From: Actinokineospora globicatena | Lineage (GTDB): Bacteria > Actinomycetota > Actinomycetes > Mycobacteriales > Pseudonocardiaceae | DNA: 64,000 nt | NCBI RefSeq assembly: GCF_024171945.1 | Contig: NZ_JAMTCR010000005.1 | Location: 558,001 to 622,000, forward strand | Reading direction: 5' to 3' | Shown: positions 8,735 to 17,347 of the stretch, piece after piece | Position numbering within the stretch: the stretch's first letter is position 1 | Layout of the letters: every line of letters begins with the position of its first letter | Made by a program: the position numbers and the translations under genes | Notes under the pieces: generated by a model | What the model was told of the DNA's origin: nothing | Database searches by the model: none | Seen by the model: the letters and a program-made list of their open reading frames with translations, nothing else

Positions 8735-9826
8735 ATGCGGGTACTGGCCGCGATGAGCGGTGGGGTCGACTCGGCGGTGGCCGCGGCGCGCGCGGTGGCC
8801 GCGGGCCACGACGTGGTCGGGGTGCACCTGGCCCTCTCGGCCAAGCCGGGCACGCTGCGCACCGGCTCGCGCGGGTGCTGCACCGTCGAGGACGCGCACG
8901 ACGCCCGCCGGGTCGCCGACCTGCTCGGCATCCCGTTCTACGTCTGGGACTTCGCCGAGCGGTTCACCGAGGACGTGGTCGAGGACTTCGTCGCCGAGTA
9001 CGCCGCGGGCCGCACACCCAACCCGTGCCTCAAGTGCAACGAGCGGATCAAGTTCGAGGCGCTGCTGGACAAGGCGATCGCGCTGGGCTTCGACGCGGTC
9101 TGCACCGGCCACTACGCCCGGCTGGCCACCGTCGACGGCCGTCCCGAGCTGCGCCGCGCCGCGGACCTGGACAAGGACCAGTCCTACGTGCTGGCCTCGC
9201 TCACCCCGCACCAGCTCGCGCACGCCATGTTCCCGCTCGGCGACTCGGTCAAGGCCGCGGTGCGCGCGGAGGCGACCGAGCGCGGCCTCGCGGTGGCCGA
9301 GAAGCCGGACAGCTACGACATCTGCTTCATCCCCGACGGCGACACCAGGGCGTTCCTGACCGGCAAGCTCGGCGCGCGGCCGGGCACCCTGGTCGACGAC
9401 GAGACCGGCGCCGTGCTCGGCGTGCACGCGGGCGTGCACGGGTTCACCGTCGGGCAGCGCCACGGCCTGGGCATCGACGCCCCCGCCCCCGGTGGGCGCC
9501 CGCGCTACGTGCTCGCGCTGGAGCCGGTCCAGGGCACGGTCCGGGTCGGCCCGGCCGAGCGGCTCGCGGTGCGCGAGATCGTCGGCACCGGTCCCACCTG
9601 GCCTTCGGGCGAGCCGCTGACCGGCACCGTCGACTGCGTGGCGCAGATCCGCGCGCACGGCGGCACCACGGCGGCCACCGCGTCGCTTGTGGACGGTGAG
9701 CTGCTGGTCCGCCCGGCCGAGGGCGTGCGCGGGGTCGCCCCGGGACAGGCCGTTGTCCTCTACCGCCGGGACCCGGCCGGAGATGTCGTGCTGGGCAGCG
9801 CCACCATTTCCCGGACCCGCCAGTAG
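8735..9826 (+). CDS. mnmA: tRNA-specific 2-thiouridylase
   Basis: 363 residues. The PP-loop SGGVDS is at residues 8-13. The catalytic cysteines are Cys98 in NPCLKCN and Cys197 in DICFIPDGD, the pair that forms the persulfide and disulfide during thiolation of U34 in tRNA-Lys, -Glu and -Gln. The central TVGQRHGLG and the C-terminal beta-barrel are present. It adenylates U34 and transfers sulfur received from the cysteine desulfurase encoded just upstream. The ribosome site (GGAGG) is within the desulfurase's last codons. Genes for two of the tRNA families (Gln, Glu) lie near the right end of this window, but with CUG/CUC anticodons that are not MnmA substrates. Confidence 0.97.
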   Translation: MRVLAAMSGGVDSAVAAARAVAAGHDVVGVHLALSAKPGTLRTGSRGCCTVEDAHDARRVADLLGIPFYVWDFAERFTEDVVEDFVAEYAAGRTPNPCLKCNERIKFEALLDKAIALGFDAVCTGHYARLATVDGRPELRRAADLDKDQSYVLASLTPHQLAHAMFPLGDSVKAAVRAEATERGLAVAEKPDSYDICFIPDGDTRAFLTGKLGARPGTLVDDETGAVLGVHAGVHGFTVGQRHGLGIDAPAPGGRPRYVLALEPVQGTVRVGPAERLAVREIVGTGPTWPSGEPLTGTVDCVAQIRAHGGTTAATASLVDGELLVRPAEGVRGVAPGQAVVLYRRDPAGDVVLGSATISRTRQ

Positions 9827-10300
9827 CGCGTTTCCCGCCCCATTCGAACACGGGTGCGAATTCGCCAGTCCACTGACGCCGTCGCGCATTCCCGCCATCG
9901 GGTCCACAGTGGATTCTTCGACGATCAAGATCATTTTCGGTCGGACCGACCACGTGTTCGAACAATGTGGCCACCCACAGTGGACAACCGCACACGGTGT
10001 GCACTTCCGGCGGCACGTCTTACCCGATAGGGGCGTTGCGCGGGCTCGGATCTTGCTGTTCGCTACGTTCTGGTCCGCCCGTGCGGGCCGTCGATCCGGA
10101 ATCGGCCGAGGCGCCGTTGGGCTGTCCGAGTGGACGTTGTTGGTTCCACCCCGGCCATTCGCTCACAGATCGTCACCCGGGTATCAGCGCAGAGTTGATC
10201 CCAAATGCTCGTTACGCAGCGGCTTTCCCAATCGACGTATCTGGTGACCCCGTTACTGCTCTACTACGGATGAGCAGGTCGGCGGGGCAGCGCGAACGCA
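9827..10300. other. 474-bp intergenic region with two 13-bp palindromes
   Basis: No convincing gene. It is less GC-rich than its flanks in places. GGTCGGACCGACC (9939-9951) and GCACACGGTGTGC (9990-10002) are each 6-1-6 palindromes, 51 bp apart centre to centre. A short frame starting at ATG 10270 overlaps the protease start in another frame and has no homology I can name. The region presumably carries the promoter and operators of the S8 protease gene. Confidence 0.5.
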
Positions 10301-12055
10301 GTGACACCGACCGTGACCAACGACTTCGGGGTGGGGTATTCGATGGCGGATGTGAGCGCCAACGGGGGGCAGCGGCATGACACGACCAATCCGGTGCCGA
10401 CCGACCTGGCTCGGTTCCCGCAGGTGATCGGCCTGACCGAGGACATCCTCGTGCGGCACCGGGCCAGGGTGCTGAACCCGTCCACCGCCGTCCCCGGTGC
10501 CCGGGGCAGGCGCCCGGACTCCACGGCGTACCGGTCCAACACCCTGCTCGTGCCGCTCGCGGTGGCCAGGGACGCCAAGGCGATCGCCCGGTTCAACGAG
10601 GCGCTGGTCAAGGTCGGCGTGGAACTGGTGGTGCGGCTGCCCAAGACCCCGCGCTGGCGCGAGGCGGTCGACGGCTTCGACGGCGACTTCCCCGTCCCGG
10701 TCCTGCTGCACCTGCGCGACGACGCGGTCACCGAGGCCGCGCCGGACCCGTGGACCGTCCTGGCGAACCTGCGCCGGGTGCTGGGCCCCGATGCCACCAA
10801 GGGCATCGGTCTCGAGCACCTCGCGGTGGCCGCCTCGGTCGGCATGTACGGCGCCACCTACGGCAGCGGTGCCCCGTTCGGCAACGGCGTGCCCTTCGGC
10901 AACGGCGTCCCGTTCGGCAACGGGGTGCCCTTCGGCAACGGGGTCCCGTTCGGCAACGGCGTCGGCGGCGGCGCCATCGCGCTGGGCAACGGCGCGCGCA
11001 ACGCGGTCCGGCTGTTCCTGCCCAAGCCCGCCCGGCGCGACCCGGCCACCCTCGCCCCCGGCCGCCGCCCGGTCGTCGCGGTGCTCGACACCGGCATCGG
11101 CGAGCACCCGTGGTTGACCGTCGGCGCGGCTGACACCGACCCGGTGGTCGAGGTGTCCGCGGAGTTCCAGGGCCTGCTGGCCGACCTGGAGACCACGCTG
11201 ACCGACCAGAGCGGCGGCGCGCTGCCCTCGTTGGCCTCGCCCAACGACGAGCGCGACGTGCTGCAGCCGCTGCTGGGCATCACCGACTCGCACTCCGGGC
11301 ACGGCACCTTCGTCACCGGCCTGGTCTTCCAGAACTGCCCGGACGCGCGCGTGCTGTCGCTGCGCGTGCTGCACACCGACGGCATCACCACCGACGGCTC
11401 GGTGCTGCTGGCGCTGGAGTGGCTGCGCGAGCGGGTCACCTCGGCGCTGGCCGAGAACCGCCCGCAGGACCTGGTCGACGTGGTGTCGATCTCGCTGGGC
11501 TTCTACCCGGAGCACACCGACCAGAGCACCGGCCTGCAGTTGGCCGAGGCGGTGCGCAAGCTGACCGACCTCGGGGTCGTCGTGGTCGCCGCGGCGGGCA
11601 ACGACGCCACCACCCGGCCGTTCGTGCCCGCGGCGATGGCGCTCAACGCCGACGGGTCCAACACCGGCAACCCGCTGCTGATCGCGGTCGGCGCGCTCAA
11701 CCCGTCCGGCAAGTCCGTCGCCGCGTTCAGCAACGAGGGCGCCTGGGTGACCAGGTGGGCGCCGGGCAACGCGGTGGTCAGCACCGTCCCGCTGTGGCAG
11801 GGCTCCGAGGGCCCGGACCTGCAGAACCAGGGCCCCGGCCCGCTGCCCCGGGCCACCCTCGACCCCGACGACCTCACCAGCGGCTTCGCCGTGTGGGCCG
11901 GGACTTCCTTCGCCACCCCGGTGGTGGCGGGCATGATCGCCAGGCGGCTCACCGAACTGGCCGACGCCACCTCCGTCGACGACCGGGTCAGCCGGGCGGG
12001 CAACGCCCGCGACCTCGCCGACGCCGACCTCACCGCGCTCGGCTGGCGCAGCTGA
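10301..12055 (+). CDS. S8 (subtilisin-like) serine protease without a signal peptide
   Basis: 584 residues from GTG 10301; ATG 10343 is an alternative 14 codons later. The catalytic triad is Asp263 (VVAVLDTGIGEHPW), His334 (DSHSGHGTFVTG) and Ser536 (WAGTSFATPVVAGMIA), with the oxyanion-hole Asn in VVAAAGNDA near residue 430. No signal peptide or membrane helix is seen, so it should act in the cytoplasm. An unassigned N-terminal domain of about 190 residues is joined to the peptidase by five PFGNGV repeats (residues 192-221). The next gene, 92 bp downstream, is a TPR-CHAT protein, a second predicted protease. What it cuts is unknown. Confidence 0.85.
   Translation: MTPTVTNDFGVGYSMADVSANGGQRHDTTNPVPTDLARFPQVIGLTEDILVRHRARVLNPSTAVPGARGRRPDSTAYRSNTLLVPLAVARDAKAIARFNEALVKVGVELVVRLPKTPRWREAVDGFDGDFPVPVLLHLRDDAVTEAAPDPWTVLANLRRVLGPDATKGIGLEHLAVAASVGMYGATYGSGAPFGNGVPFGNGVPFGNGVPFGNGVPFGNGVGGGAIALGNGARNAVRLFLPKPARRDPATLAPGRRPVVAVLDTGIGEHPWLTVGAADTDPVVEVSAEFQGLLADLETTLTDQSGGALPSLASPNDERDVLQPLLGITDSHSGHGTFVTGLVFQNCPDARVLSLRVLHTDGITTDGSVLLALEWLRERVTSALAENRPQDLVDVVSISLGFYPEHTDQSTGLQLAEAVRKLTDLGVVVVAAAGNDATTRPFVPAAMALNADGSNTGNPLLIAVGALNPSGKSVAAFSNEGAWVTRWAPGNAVVSTVPLWQGSEGPDLQNQGPGPLPRATLDPDDLTSGFAVWAGTSFATPVVAGMIARRLTELADATSVDDRVSRAGNARDLADADLTALGWRS
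10874..10963 (+). repeat. Five tandem 18-bp units encoding PFGNGV
   Basis: The units start at 10874, 10892, 10910, 10928 and 10946 and alternate CCG/CCC and GGC/GGG codons while keeping the peptide constant. They sit between the N-terminal domain and the peptidase core. Alternating synonymous codons with fixed residues suggests the peptide is under selection, unlike a simple slippage tract. Confidence 0.9.
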
Positions 12056-12066
12056 GCCAGCCGAGC

Positions 12067-12085
12067 ACCCGCGCCGGGCGCGGGT
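12067..12085 (+). terminator. Small hairpin after the S8 protease gene
   Basis: ACCCGCGC pairs with GCGCGGGT across CGG, 11 nt behind the stop codon. No T tract follows. Confidence 0.45.
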
Positions 12086-12100
12086 TGCCGAGCGAGACCC

Positions 12101-12140
12101 ACGTGCCGCGTCCACCACGGGTGGACGCGGCACGTAGGGT
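12101..12140 (+). promoter_or_regulatory. Perfect 16-bp inverted repeat merging into the TAGGGT -10 box of the CHAT gene
   Basis: ACGTGCCGCGTCCACC (12101-12116) and its exact complement (12120-12135) flank ACG. The last T of the right arm is the first base of TAGGGT (12135-12140), which ends 7 nt before ATG 12148. The palindrome therefore covers the expected -35 region and may be an operator, or the terminator of the preceding gene. Confidence 0.55.
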
Positions 12141-12147
12141 TTAGGCC

Positions 12148-14739
12148 ATGCCCGCTGTCCGGCGTGCAGGCGCGCTCTACCGCCGCGGTCGCAAAGCCGT
12201 GTACGCCTACACCTTCGCCCGTGCGCGGGCACTGCTCGGTGACGCGCTCACCGTGCTGGACACCGCCCAGGTGCCGACCGCGCCCGAGGTCGTCGAGCTG
12301 CGCGTGCGGGTCCTGGTGACCCTGGCCTACGCCGAGACCGAGGGCGCCACCATCACCCAGGGCATCGCCCGGCTCTCCGACGCCGACGCCCTGCTCAACC
12401 AGCTGCCCGACGGCCCGCTGCGCGCCGAGCTGGCCGGGCTTTCGTTGGAGCAGCGCGGTTTCCTGCACATCCGGGCAGGCGACCACGACCACGCGCTCGA
12501 CCTGCTCTCGGAGGCAGCCGAGCGGCTGCGCGCCGGTCTCGCCGACGGCGCGGGCGACCCGTACGTGCTGGCGAGCCTCTACCTCAACCGCAGCCTCGCC
12601 CAGATCGAGCGCGCGCACACCGCCGCCGCGATCGAGGAGCTCGACACCTGCATCGAGCTGTGCGAGCGCTACGGCCTGCACGACATCGCCATCAAGGCGC
12701 GGCACAACCGGGGCTACGTCGCGCACATGACCGGCGACGTGCCGACCGCGCTGCGCTACTTCGCCGAGACCTCCCGCGACTGCGCCGCCCGCGCCCCCGG
12801 CATGCTGCCGGTGGTCCAACTCGACCAGGCCCGCGCGCTGCTCGCCGGTGGACTGGTCGACGAGGCCGCCCGGCACCTGGACGACGCGCTGCCCCGGTTG
12901 CGCCGCCAGCGCGTCGGGCAGGACGCCGCCGAGGCCGAGATCGCCCGTGCCGCCGCCGCCCTGCTGCACGGTGACGCCGCGCAGGCCCGGCGCCGGGCCC
13001 GGCGTTCGGAGCGGATGTTCACCCGCCGCGGCAACGTCCGGTGGGCCGCCGTGGCCGCGCTCGCCGCACTGCGCGCCGACACGCTTGACGCGCTGGAGGG
13101 TAAGAACGCCAACGGGTCCCCCCGCCGAGGAGACGCCGCGTTGCCCGCGACGGCGGTAGCGCTGGCGGAGCAGCTGCGTGGTCTGGCGCTAGAGGACGAG
13201 GCAGCGCTGGCGCTGATGCTGGCCGTACGGCTGGAGATCCGCCGCGGCAACCTGGACACCGCCGGGAAGCTGCTCGACCAGGTGCCCGCGCCCAGGGTCA
13301 CCACCCCGGTCGACCACCGGATGCTGCTGCGGTTGTGCCGCGCCGAACTCGCGGTCGCCGAACGGGACGTGCGGGCCGCGTTGGCGCAGGCGCGCGCGGG
13401 ACTGTCTGAACTCGGGCACACCCGCGACCGCATGGGCGGCCTGGAACTGGTGTGCGGCACCGCCGTGCACGGGCGGCACCTGGGTGAGCTGGCGGTGCGG
13501 CTGGTGCTGGAGGGGCCGCGGCCGGACGCGCGCAGGCTCTTCGGCTGGCTGGAGCGCACCCGCGCGCAGGTGTACCGGTACGAGCCGATGCCTGACATCG
13601 CCGACCCGCGCGTCGCCGAGAAGGCGGCCGAGCTGCGGCTGGCCAAGCGGACCGCGCAGCTGGTGCGGTTGGCCGGTCGGTCGGCGGAGAAACTGGAGAA
13701 GCAGACCGCCGCGCTGGAGCGGGAAGTCGAGCGGCAGGGCTGGTACGCCAGCCCGTGGGGCAGGCCGCGCCCGGTCGCCACCCTTGAGGCGGTGTCGCCC
13801 GCGCTCGACGGCCGGGTCCTGGTGTCGTTCGCGACCTCCGAGGACCAGGTCGTGGCCGTGGTGGTGTGCGGCACCGGGGCGCGGATGGTGCGGCTCGGGT
13901 CCGCGAGCGCCGCCGCCGAGCTCGCCGCCCGCCTGCACGCGGACCTCGACGTGCTCGCCCCGGACACGCTGCCGCCGCCGGTGGTCGACGTCGTGAAGGC
14001 GTCCGCGGCACGCAGCGCGGGCGGGTTGGACAAGCAGCTGATCCAGCCGTTGCTCTCTCTTATCGGCGACAGCGAACTGGTCATAGTCCCCACCGGCGCG
14101 CTGTACGCCGTGCCGTGGGGGAGCCTGCCGTCGCTGTGGGGGAGGCCGCTGGTGGTAGCGCCATCCGCGACGGCTTGGCTTAGCGCCGCGACGGGCTCGT
14201 CCCCGAAGGGACGGACCGTGCTCGCGCGCGGGCCCATGTTGACGGGGTTGGTCGCGGAAGACGGACCGCTGCGTGAGGTCTACCCGGACGCGGTAGCGCT
14301 AGACAAGGAAAACGCGACGGTCGCGAGCGTGCTCGACGCGCTCGACGGCGCCGAGCTGGCCCACATCGCCGCGCACGGCGAACACGAGCCCACCAACGCC
14401 CTGTTCTCCCGGCTGGAACTGGCCGATGGGCCGCTGTTCGCCTACGAGGTCGCCCGGCTGCGCCAACCGCCCCGGCAGGTCGTGCTGGCCGCGTGCGAGC
14501 TGGCGCTCAACTACGTGCGACCCGGCGACGAGGCACTCGGGTACGCGGGCGCGCTGCTGGCCAGTGGGGTGCGCACCGTCGTCGCCGCGACCAGCCGGGT
14601 CGGCGACGAGGCCGCCGCGACGGCGATGGTGACCTACCACCAGCTGCTCACCGCCGGTCTCACCCCGGCCAAGGCGCTGGCCAAGTCCATCGCCGAGGAC
14701 CCGTACCGGCGCCCGTTCATCTGCCTCGGCGCGGGCTGA
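12148..14739 (+). CDS. TPR-CHAT protein (caspase-like peptidase domain)
   Basis: 863 residues. The N-terminal two thirds (about residues 20-490) are helical TPR-type repeats, for example RARALLGDALTVLDTAQ, DHDHALDLLSEAAERLRAG and GDVPTALRYFAETSRD. The C-terminal CHAT domain carries the catalytic dyad His743 (HIAAHGEH) and Cys783 (VVLAACELA), with GYAGALLASGVRTVVAA behind it as in active family members. CHAT domains are clan CD peptidases related to caspases and separase; TPR-CHAT proteins act in type III-E CRISPR (Craspase) and next to bacterial gasdermins. Here the neighbour is an S8 protease, and no gasdermin or CRISPR gene is visible. The start is leaderless-type. No signal peptide. Confidence 0.88.
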   Translation: MPAVRRAGALYRRGRKAVYAYTFARARALLGDALTVLDTAQVPTAPEVVELRVRVLVTLAYAETEGATITQGIARLSDADALLNQLPDGPLRAELAGLSLEQRGFLHIRAGDHDHALDLLSEAAERLRAGLADGAGDPYVLASLYLNRSLAQIERAHTAAAIEELDTCIELCERYGLHDIAIKARHNRGYVAHMTGDVPTALRYFAETSRDCAARAPGMLPVVQLDQARALLAGGLVDEAARHLDDALPRLRRQRVGQDAAEAEIARAAAALLHGDAAQARRRARRSERMFTRRGNVRWAAVAALAALRADTLDALEGKNANGSPRRGDAALPATAVALAEQLRGLALEDEAALALMLAVRLEIRRGNLDTAGKLLDQVPAPRVTTPVDHRMLLRLCRAELAVAERDVRAALAQARAGLSELGHTRDRMGGLELVCGTAVHGRHLGELAVRLVLEGPRPDARRLFGWLERTRAQVYRYEPMPDIADPRVAEKAAELRLAKRTAQLVRLAGRSAEKLEKQTAALEREVERQGWYASPWGRPRPVATLEAVSPALDGRVLVSFATSEDQVVAVVVCGTGARMVRLGSASAAAELAARLHADLDVLAPDTLPPPVVDVVKASAARSAGGLDKQLIQPLLSLIGDSELVIVPTGALYAVPWGSLPSLWGRPLVVAPSATAWLSAATGSSPKGRTVLARGPMLTGLVAEDGPLREVYPDAVALDKENATVASVLDALDGAELAHIAAHGEHEPTNALFSRLELADGPLFAYEVARLRQPPRQVVLAACELALNYVRPGDEALGYAGALLASGVRTVVAATSRVGDEAAATAMVTYHQLLTAGLTPAKALAKSIAEDPYRRPFICLGAG

Positions 14740-14818
14740 GACTGTGGACAGGTAGGGCTGCCGACCCTACGATCCCGCTCACCTGTGTCGCAGACCACAG
14801 TGGTGAGAGGCGGTCGCC

Positions 14819-16600
14819 GTGGACGAGTACCCGACCTTATGCGCTGCTTTCCAAGACACCGCCCAGATCAACCCGGCGCAGGTAGCCCTACGCACGCCCG
14901 GTGGCGTTGTCTCCGTCAGTTGGCGTGAGTACGACCAGAGGGTCCGGACCATCGCCGCGGGTCTTGCCGCGCTCGGCGTCACCCGGGGCGAAGCGGTAGG
15001 GCTGATGCTCACGAACCGGCCCGAGTTCCACTTGGTGGACACGGCTGTCTTGCACTTAGGGGCCTTACCCTTCTCGGTCTACAACACCTCCGCGCCGGAG
15101 CAGTTGGCGCACGTGTTCGCCAACGCGGGCAACAGGATCGTGGTGACCGAACGATCGTTCGTACCCCTGCTCCGGGCAGCCGCCCCTGACCTCCGGCTGG
15201 TGTGCGTCGACGGCGCGGTGGACGGCGCCGAGTCCTTGGCCGAGGTCGAGGCGGGCGGCTCACCGGACTTCGACTTCGACGCCGCGTGGCGCGCGGTCGA
15301 ACCGGACGACGTCGCCACCATCATCTACACCTCGGGCACCACCGGCCCGCCGAAGGGCGTGGAACTGACCCACGCCAACGTCATGGCCGTCGCGCAGGCG
15401 GTCAAGCAGGCCTTCGAACTGCTGCCCGGCGACCGGGTCGTGTCGTTCCTGCCGTCGGCGCACATCGCCGACCGGGTCGCCTCGCACTACGCGTCGATCC
15501 TGTTCGGCACCGAGGTGATCTCCGTCGCCGACCCCCGCGACCTGGCGACCGCGCTGCCCGACGCCCGACCGCACCTGTTCTTCGCGGTGCCCCGGGTGTG
15601 GCAGAAGCTCCAGCTGGGCATCCAGGCCGCCGTCGCCGCCGAACCCAGCGGGCTCAAGCGCGCCATCGCGACGTGGGCGCTCGACGTCGGCCTCCGGCAC
15701 CTGCGCCGCCCCCGCTCCTGGTACCTGACCGGCTGCCACGCCGTCGCCGACCGGCTGGTGCTGCGCCGGTTGCGCGCCCGGCTGGGCCTGGCCGAGGTGA
15801 AGGTCCCCGCCTCCGGCGCCGCCGCGATCCCGGTGGAGACGCTGGAGTTCTTCTGGGCCATCGGCATCCCGGTGTACGAGATCTGGGGCATGTCCGAGAC
15901 CGCGGGCCTGGGCACCTCCGGCCGCGTCGGCCTCAACAAGCTCGGCACCGTCGGCACCCCGGTGCACGGCACCGAGGTCCGCCTCGCCGACGACGGCGAA
16001 CTCCTCATCCGCGGCGCCTCGGTCATGTCCCGCTACCGCAACGACCCGATCCGCACCGCCGCCACCATCGACCCCGACGGCTGGGTGCACACCGGCGACA
16101 TCGGCGTGATCGACGAGGACGGCTTCGTGTCCATCGTGGACCGCAAGAAGGAACTCATCATCACCTCCTCGGGCAAGAACATGTCCCCGACGGCCATCGA
16201 GAACGCCATCAAGGCGGCCAACCCGGTCATCAGCCAGGTCGTGGCCATCGGCGACAACCGCCCCTACGTGTCCGCCCTGGTGGTCCTCGACCAGGACGCC
16301 ATGACCGCCCTCGCCGCCGCCCACAACCTCCCCGCCACCCCCTCCGCCCTGGCCGCCTCCACCCCCGTCCGCACCCTCGTCACCGCCGCCATCCGCGCGG
16401 GCAACCAAAAACTCTCCCGCACCGAACAGGTCAAACGCTTCCACATCCTCCCCACCTACTGGCCCCCCGGCGGCGACGAACTAACCCCCACCCTAAAACT
16501 CCGCCGCAAACCCATAGCCGAGAAATACGCCCAAGCCATAACCAACCTCTACGCCGAAACCCCCACCCCCGACACCGTCAACCTAGCCACCGCCCCCTAA
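14819..16600 (+). CDS. Long-chain acyl-CoA synthetase (AMP-forming, FadD15-like)
   Basis: 593 residues from GTG 14819 with a GAGAGGCGG ribosome site. The AMP-binding motif YTSGTTGPPKG is at residues 170-180; YEIWGMSETAGLGT and GWVHTGDIGVIDEDGFVSIV, then DRKKELIITSSGKNMSP are the later adenylation motifs. It activates fatty acids to acyl-CoA through acyl-AMP in the cytoplasm. A 6-bp inverted repeat with a 7-nt loop lies at 14752-14770 between the CHAT stop and this start, so it may have its own promoter. Link with the protease pair is unclear; a stand-alone lipid enzyme is the simplest reading. Confidence 0.93.
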   Translation: MDEYPTLCAAFQDTAQINPAQVALRTPGGVVSVSWREYDQRVRTIAAGLAALGVTRGEAVGLMLTNRPEFHLVDTAVLHLGALPFSVYNTSAPEQLAHVFANAGNRIVVTERSFVPLLRAAAPDLRLVCVDGAVDGAESLAEVEAGGSPDFDFDAAWRAVEPDDVATIIYTSGTTGPPKGVELTHANVMAVAQAVKQAFELLPGDRVVSFLPSAHIADRVASHYASILFGTEVISVADPRDLATALPDARPHLFFAVPRVWQKLQLGIQAAVAAEPSGLKRAIATWALDVGLRHLRRPRSWYLTGCHAVADRLVLRRLRARLGLAEVKVPASGAAAIPVETLEFFWAIGIPVYEIWGMSETAGLGTSGRVGLNKLGTVGTPVHGTEVRLADDGELLIRGASVMSRYRNDPIRTAATIDPDGWVHTGDIGVIDEDGFVSIVDRKKELIITSSGKNMSPTAIENAIKAANPVISQVVAIGDNRPYVSALVVLDQDAMTALAAAHNLPATPSALAASTPVRTLVTAAIRAGNQKLSRTEQVKRFHILPTYWPPGGDELTPTLKLRRKPIAEKYAQAITNLYAETPTPDTVNLATAP

Positions 16601-16824
16601 CCCCACCCCACCTCCCACCCACGCCGCACCCCACCAGCCAGATCGCCTCCCCACGCCCCGCCCCACCAAGCCCTGCCCCCTCACCACACCCCGCTCCACC
16701 AAGACCCCACGCCAGCCCCAGCCCACCACTTACGACTGGCTCAGACCCGACGACCTTGGCCCCAAGACGCCCGCCAAACGACGTTGGCCGACCCGCGCTC
16801 CACCACGGCGCTGGTGCCAGGCCG

Positions 16825-16970
16825 GCTCGATGGGGTGGACTTGTTTTGCGTGGGGGAGGACCACCCGTAGCGTCGTTGCGCGGACAGGGCCATGCTTTTC
16901 GGCCCCTGCTTTGCGGTCCTGCCACGGGTGGTCTCGGGGCCCCGCGCAAAACAAGTTCGCCCCATCGAGC
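16825..16970 (+). repeat. Foldback repeat family 1, long copy A
   Basis: Outer arms of 31 nt: left 16825-16855 begins GCTCGATGGGG and contains CTTGTTTTGCG; right 16940-16970 begins CCCCGCGCAAAACAAG and ends CCCCATCGAGC. A nested pair GACCACCCGT (16859-16868) and ACGGGTGGTC (16924-16933) sits inside, around CATGCTTTTCGGCCCCTG. A second long copy lies at 63373-63517 and short ones at 59074 and 60021. No transposase is seen. Confidence 0.85.
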
Positions 16971-17150
16971 TTCGCTCGAAAATCGCGTCAATCCGATGGC
17001 GCAGCCGAGGCGTCCACCGCAGCGAAGCGAAGGTCCGAGAGCCGGATTCCCCCAGCTCACAGTACATCCGCAAGATCAACCCGCCCCATAGTCCCCCGAA
17101 TACACAGCCTACCGAGCGGCGCGCAAGGGCGGGGAGCCTGAAGTTCCCCC

Positions 17151-17210
17151 TGTGGACAACTCAATCCCCTGTGGACAACTCCACCGTGCGGACAACTCCC
17201 CCGCAGACAA
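17151..17210 (-). promoter_or_regulatory. Cluster of DnaA-box-like nonamers
   Basis: TGTGGACAA, the complement of the actinobacterial DnaA box TTGTCCACA, occurs exactly at 17151-17159 and 17170-17178; TGCGGACAA (17187-17195) and CGCAGACAA (17202-17210) follow in the same orientation at 15-19 bp steps. No dnaA or dnaN is nearby, so this is not oriC; a DnaA-titrating or accessory site is possible. Confidence 0.45.
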
Positions 17211-17347
17211 CCCTATGGAAACCCCCATCCCCACACGATCACCCCCGTAGACACCCTGCCCCCACGCAGACCCTCTACCCCGGAGCTCACACACAGGCAC
17301 CCCCAGGCACCCCAGCACTCCCCAGCCCCAGCGCCCCCCAGAACCCC

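Larger units (their letters stand above)
16601..17347. other. 747-bp intergenic region between convergent genes
   Basis: No gene is supported. In order it holds a C-rich, low-complexity stretch (16601-16720), a degenerate copy of a repeat shared with 63303-63560 (about 16723-17010, with a foldback core), and a cluster of DnaA-box-like nonamers (17151-17210), then a C/A-rich tail reaching the QueA-like gene's stop. Frames running through it are by-products of the biased composition. Confidence 0.7.

Noticed and set aside
7289-9934. An 881-codon open frame on the minus strand across the desulfurase and mnmA genes
   Set aside because: It is antisense to two well-supported genes, has the His/Arg/Gly/Ala composition of a GC-rich shadow frame and no domain likeness.
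10874-10963. Short regularly spaced repeats as a possible CRISPR array
   Set aside because: The units are 18 bp, contiguous without spacers, and in frame inside a protein.
10253-12232. A 659-codon minus-strand frame across the S8 protease
   Set aside because: Shadow of the protease; its repeats merely mirror the PFGNGV units.
12148-14739. CHAT protein as part of a type III-E CRISPR or gasdermin locus
   Set aside because: No cas gene, repeat array or small pore-forming protein gene is found on either side within this window.
17151-17210. Chromosomal replication origin
   Set aside because: No dnaA, dnaN, recF or gyrase gene nearby, only four boxes and no AT-rich unwinding region.
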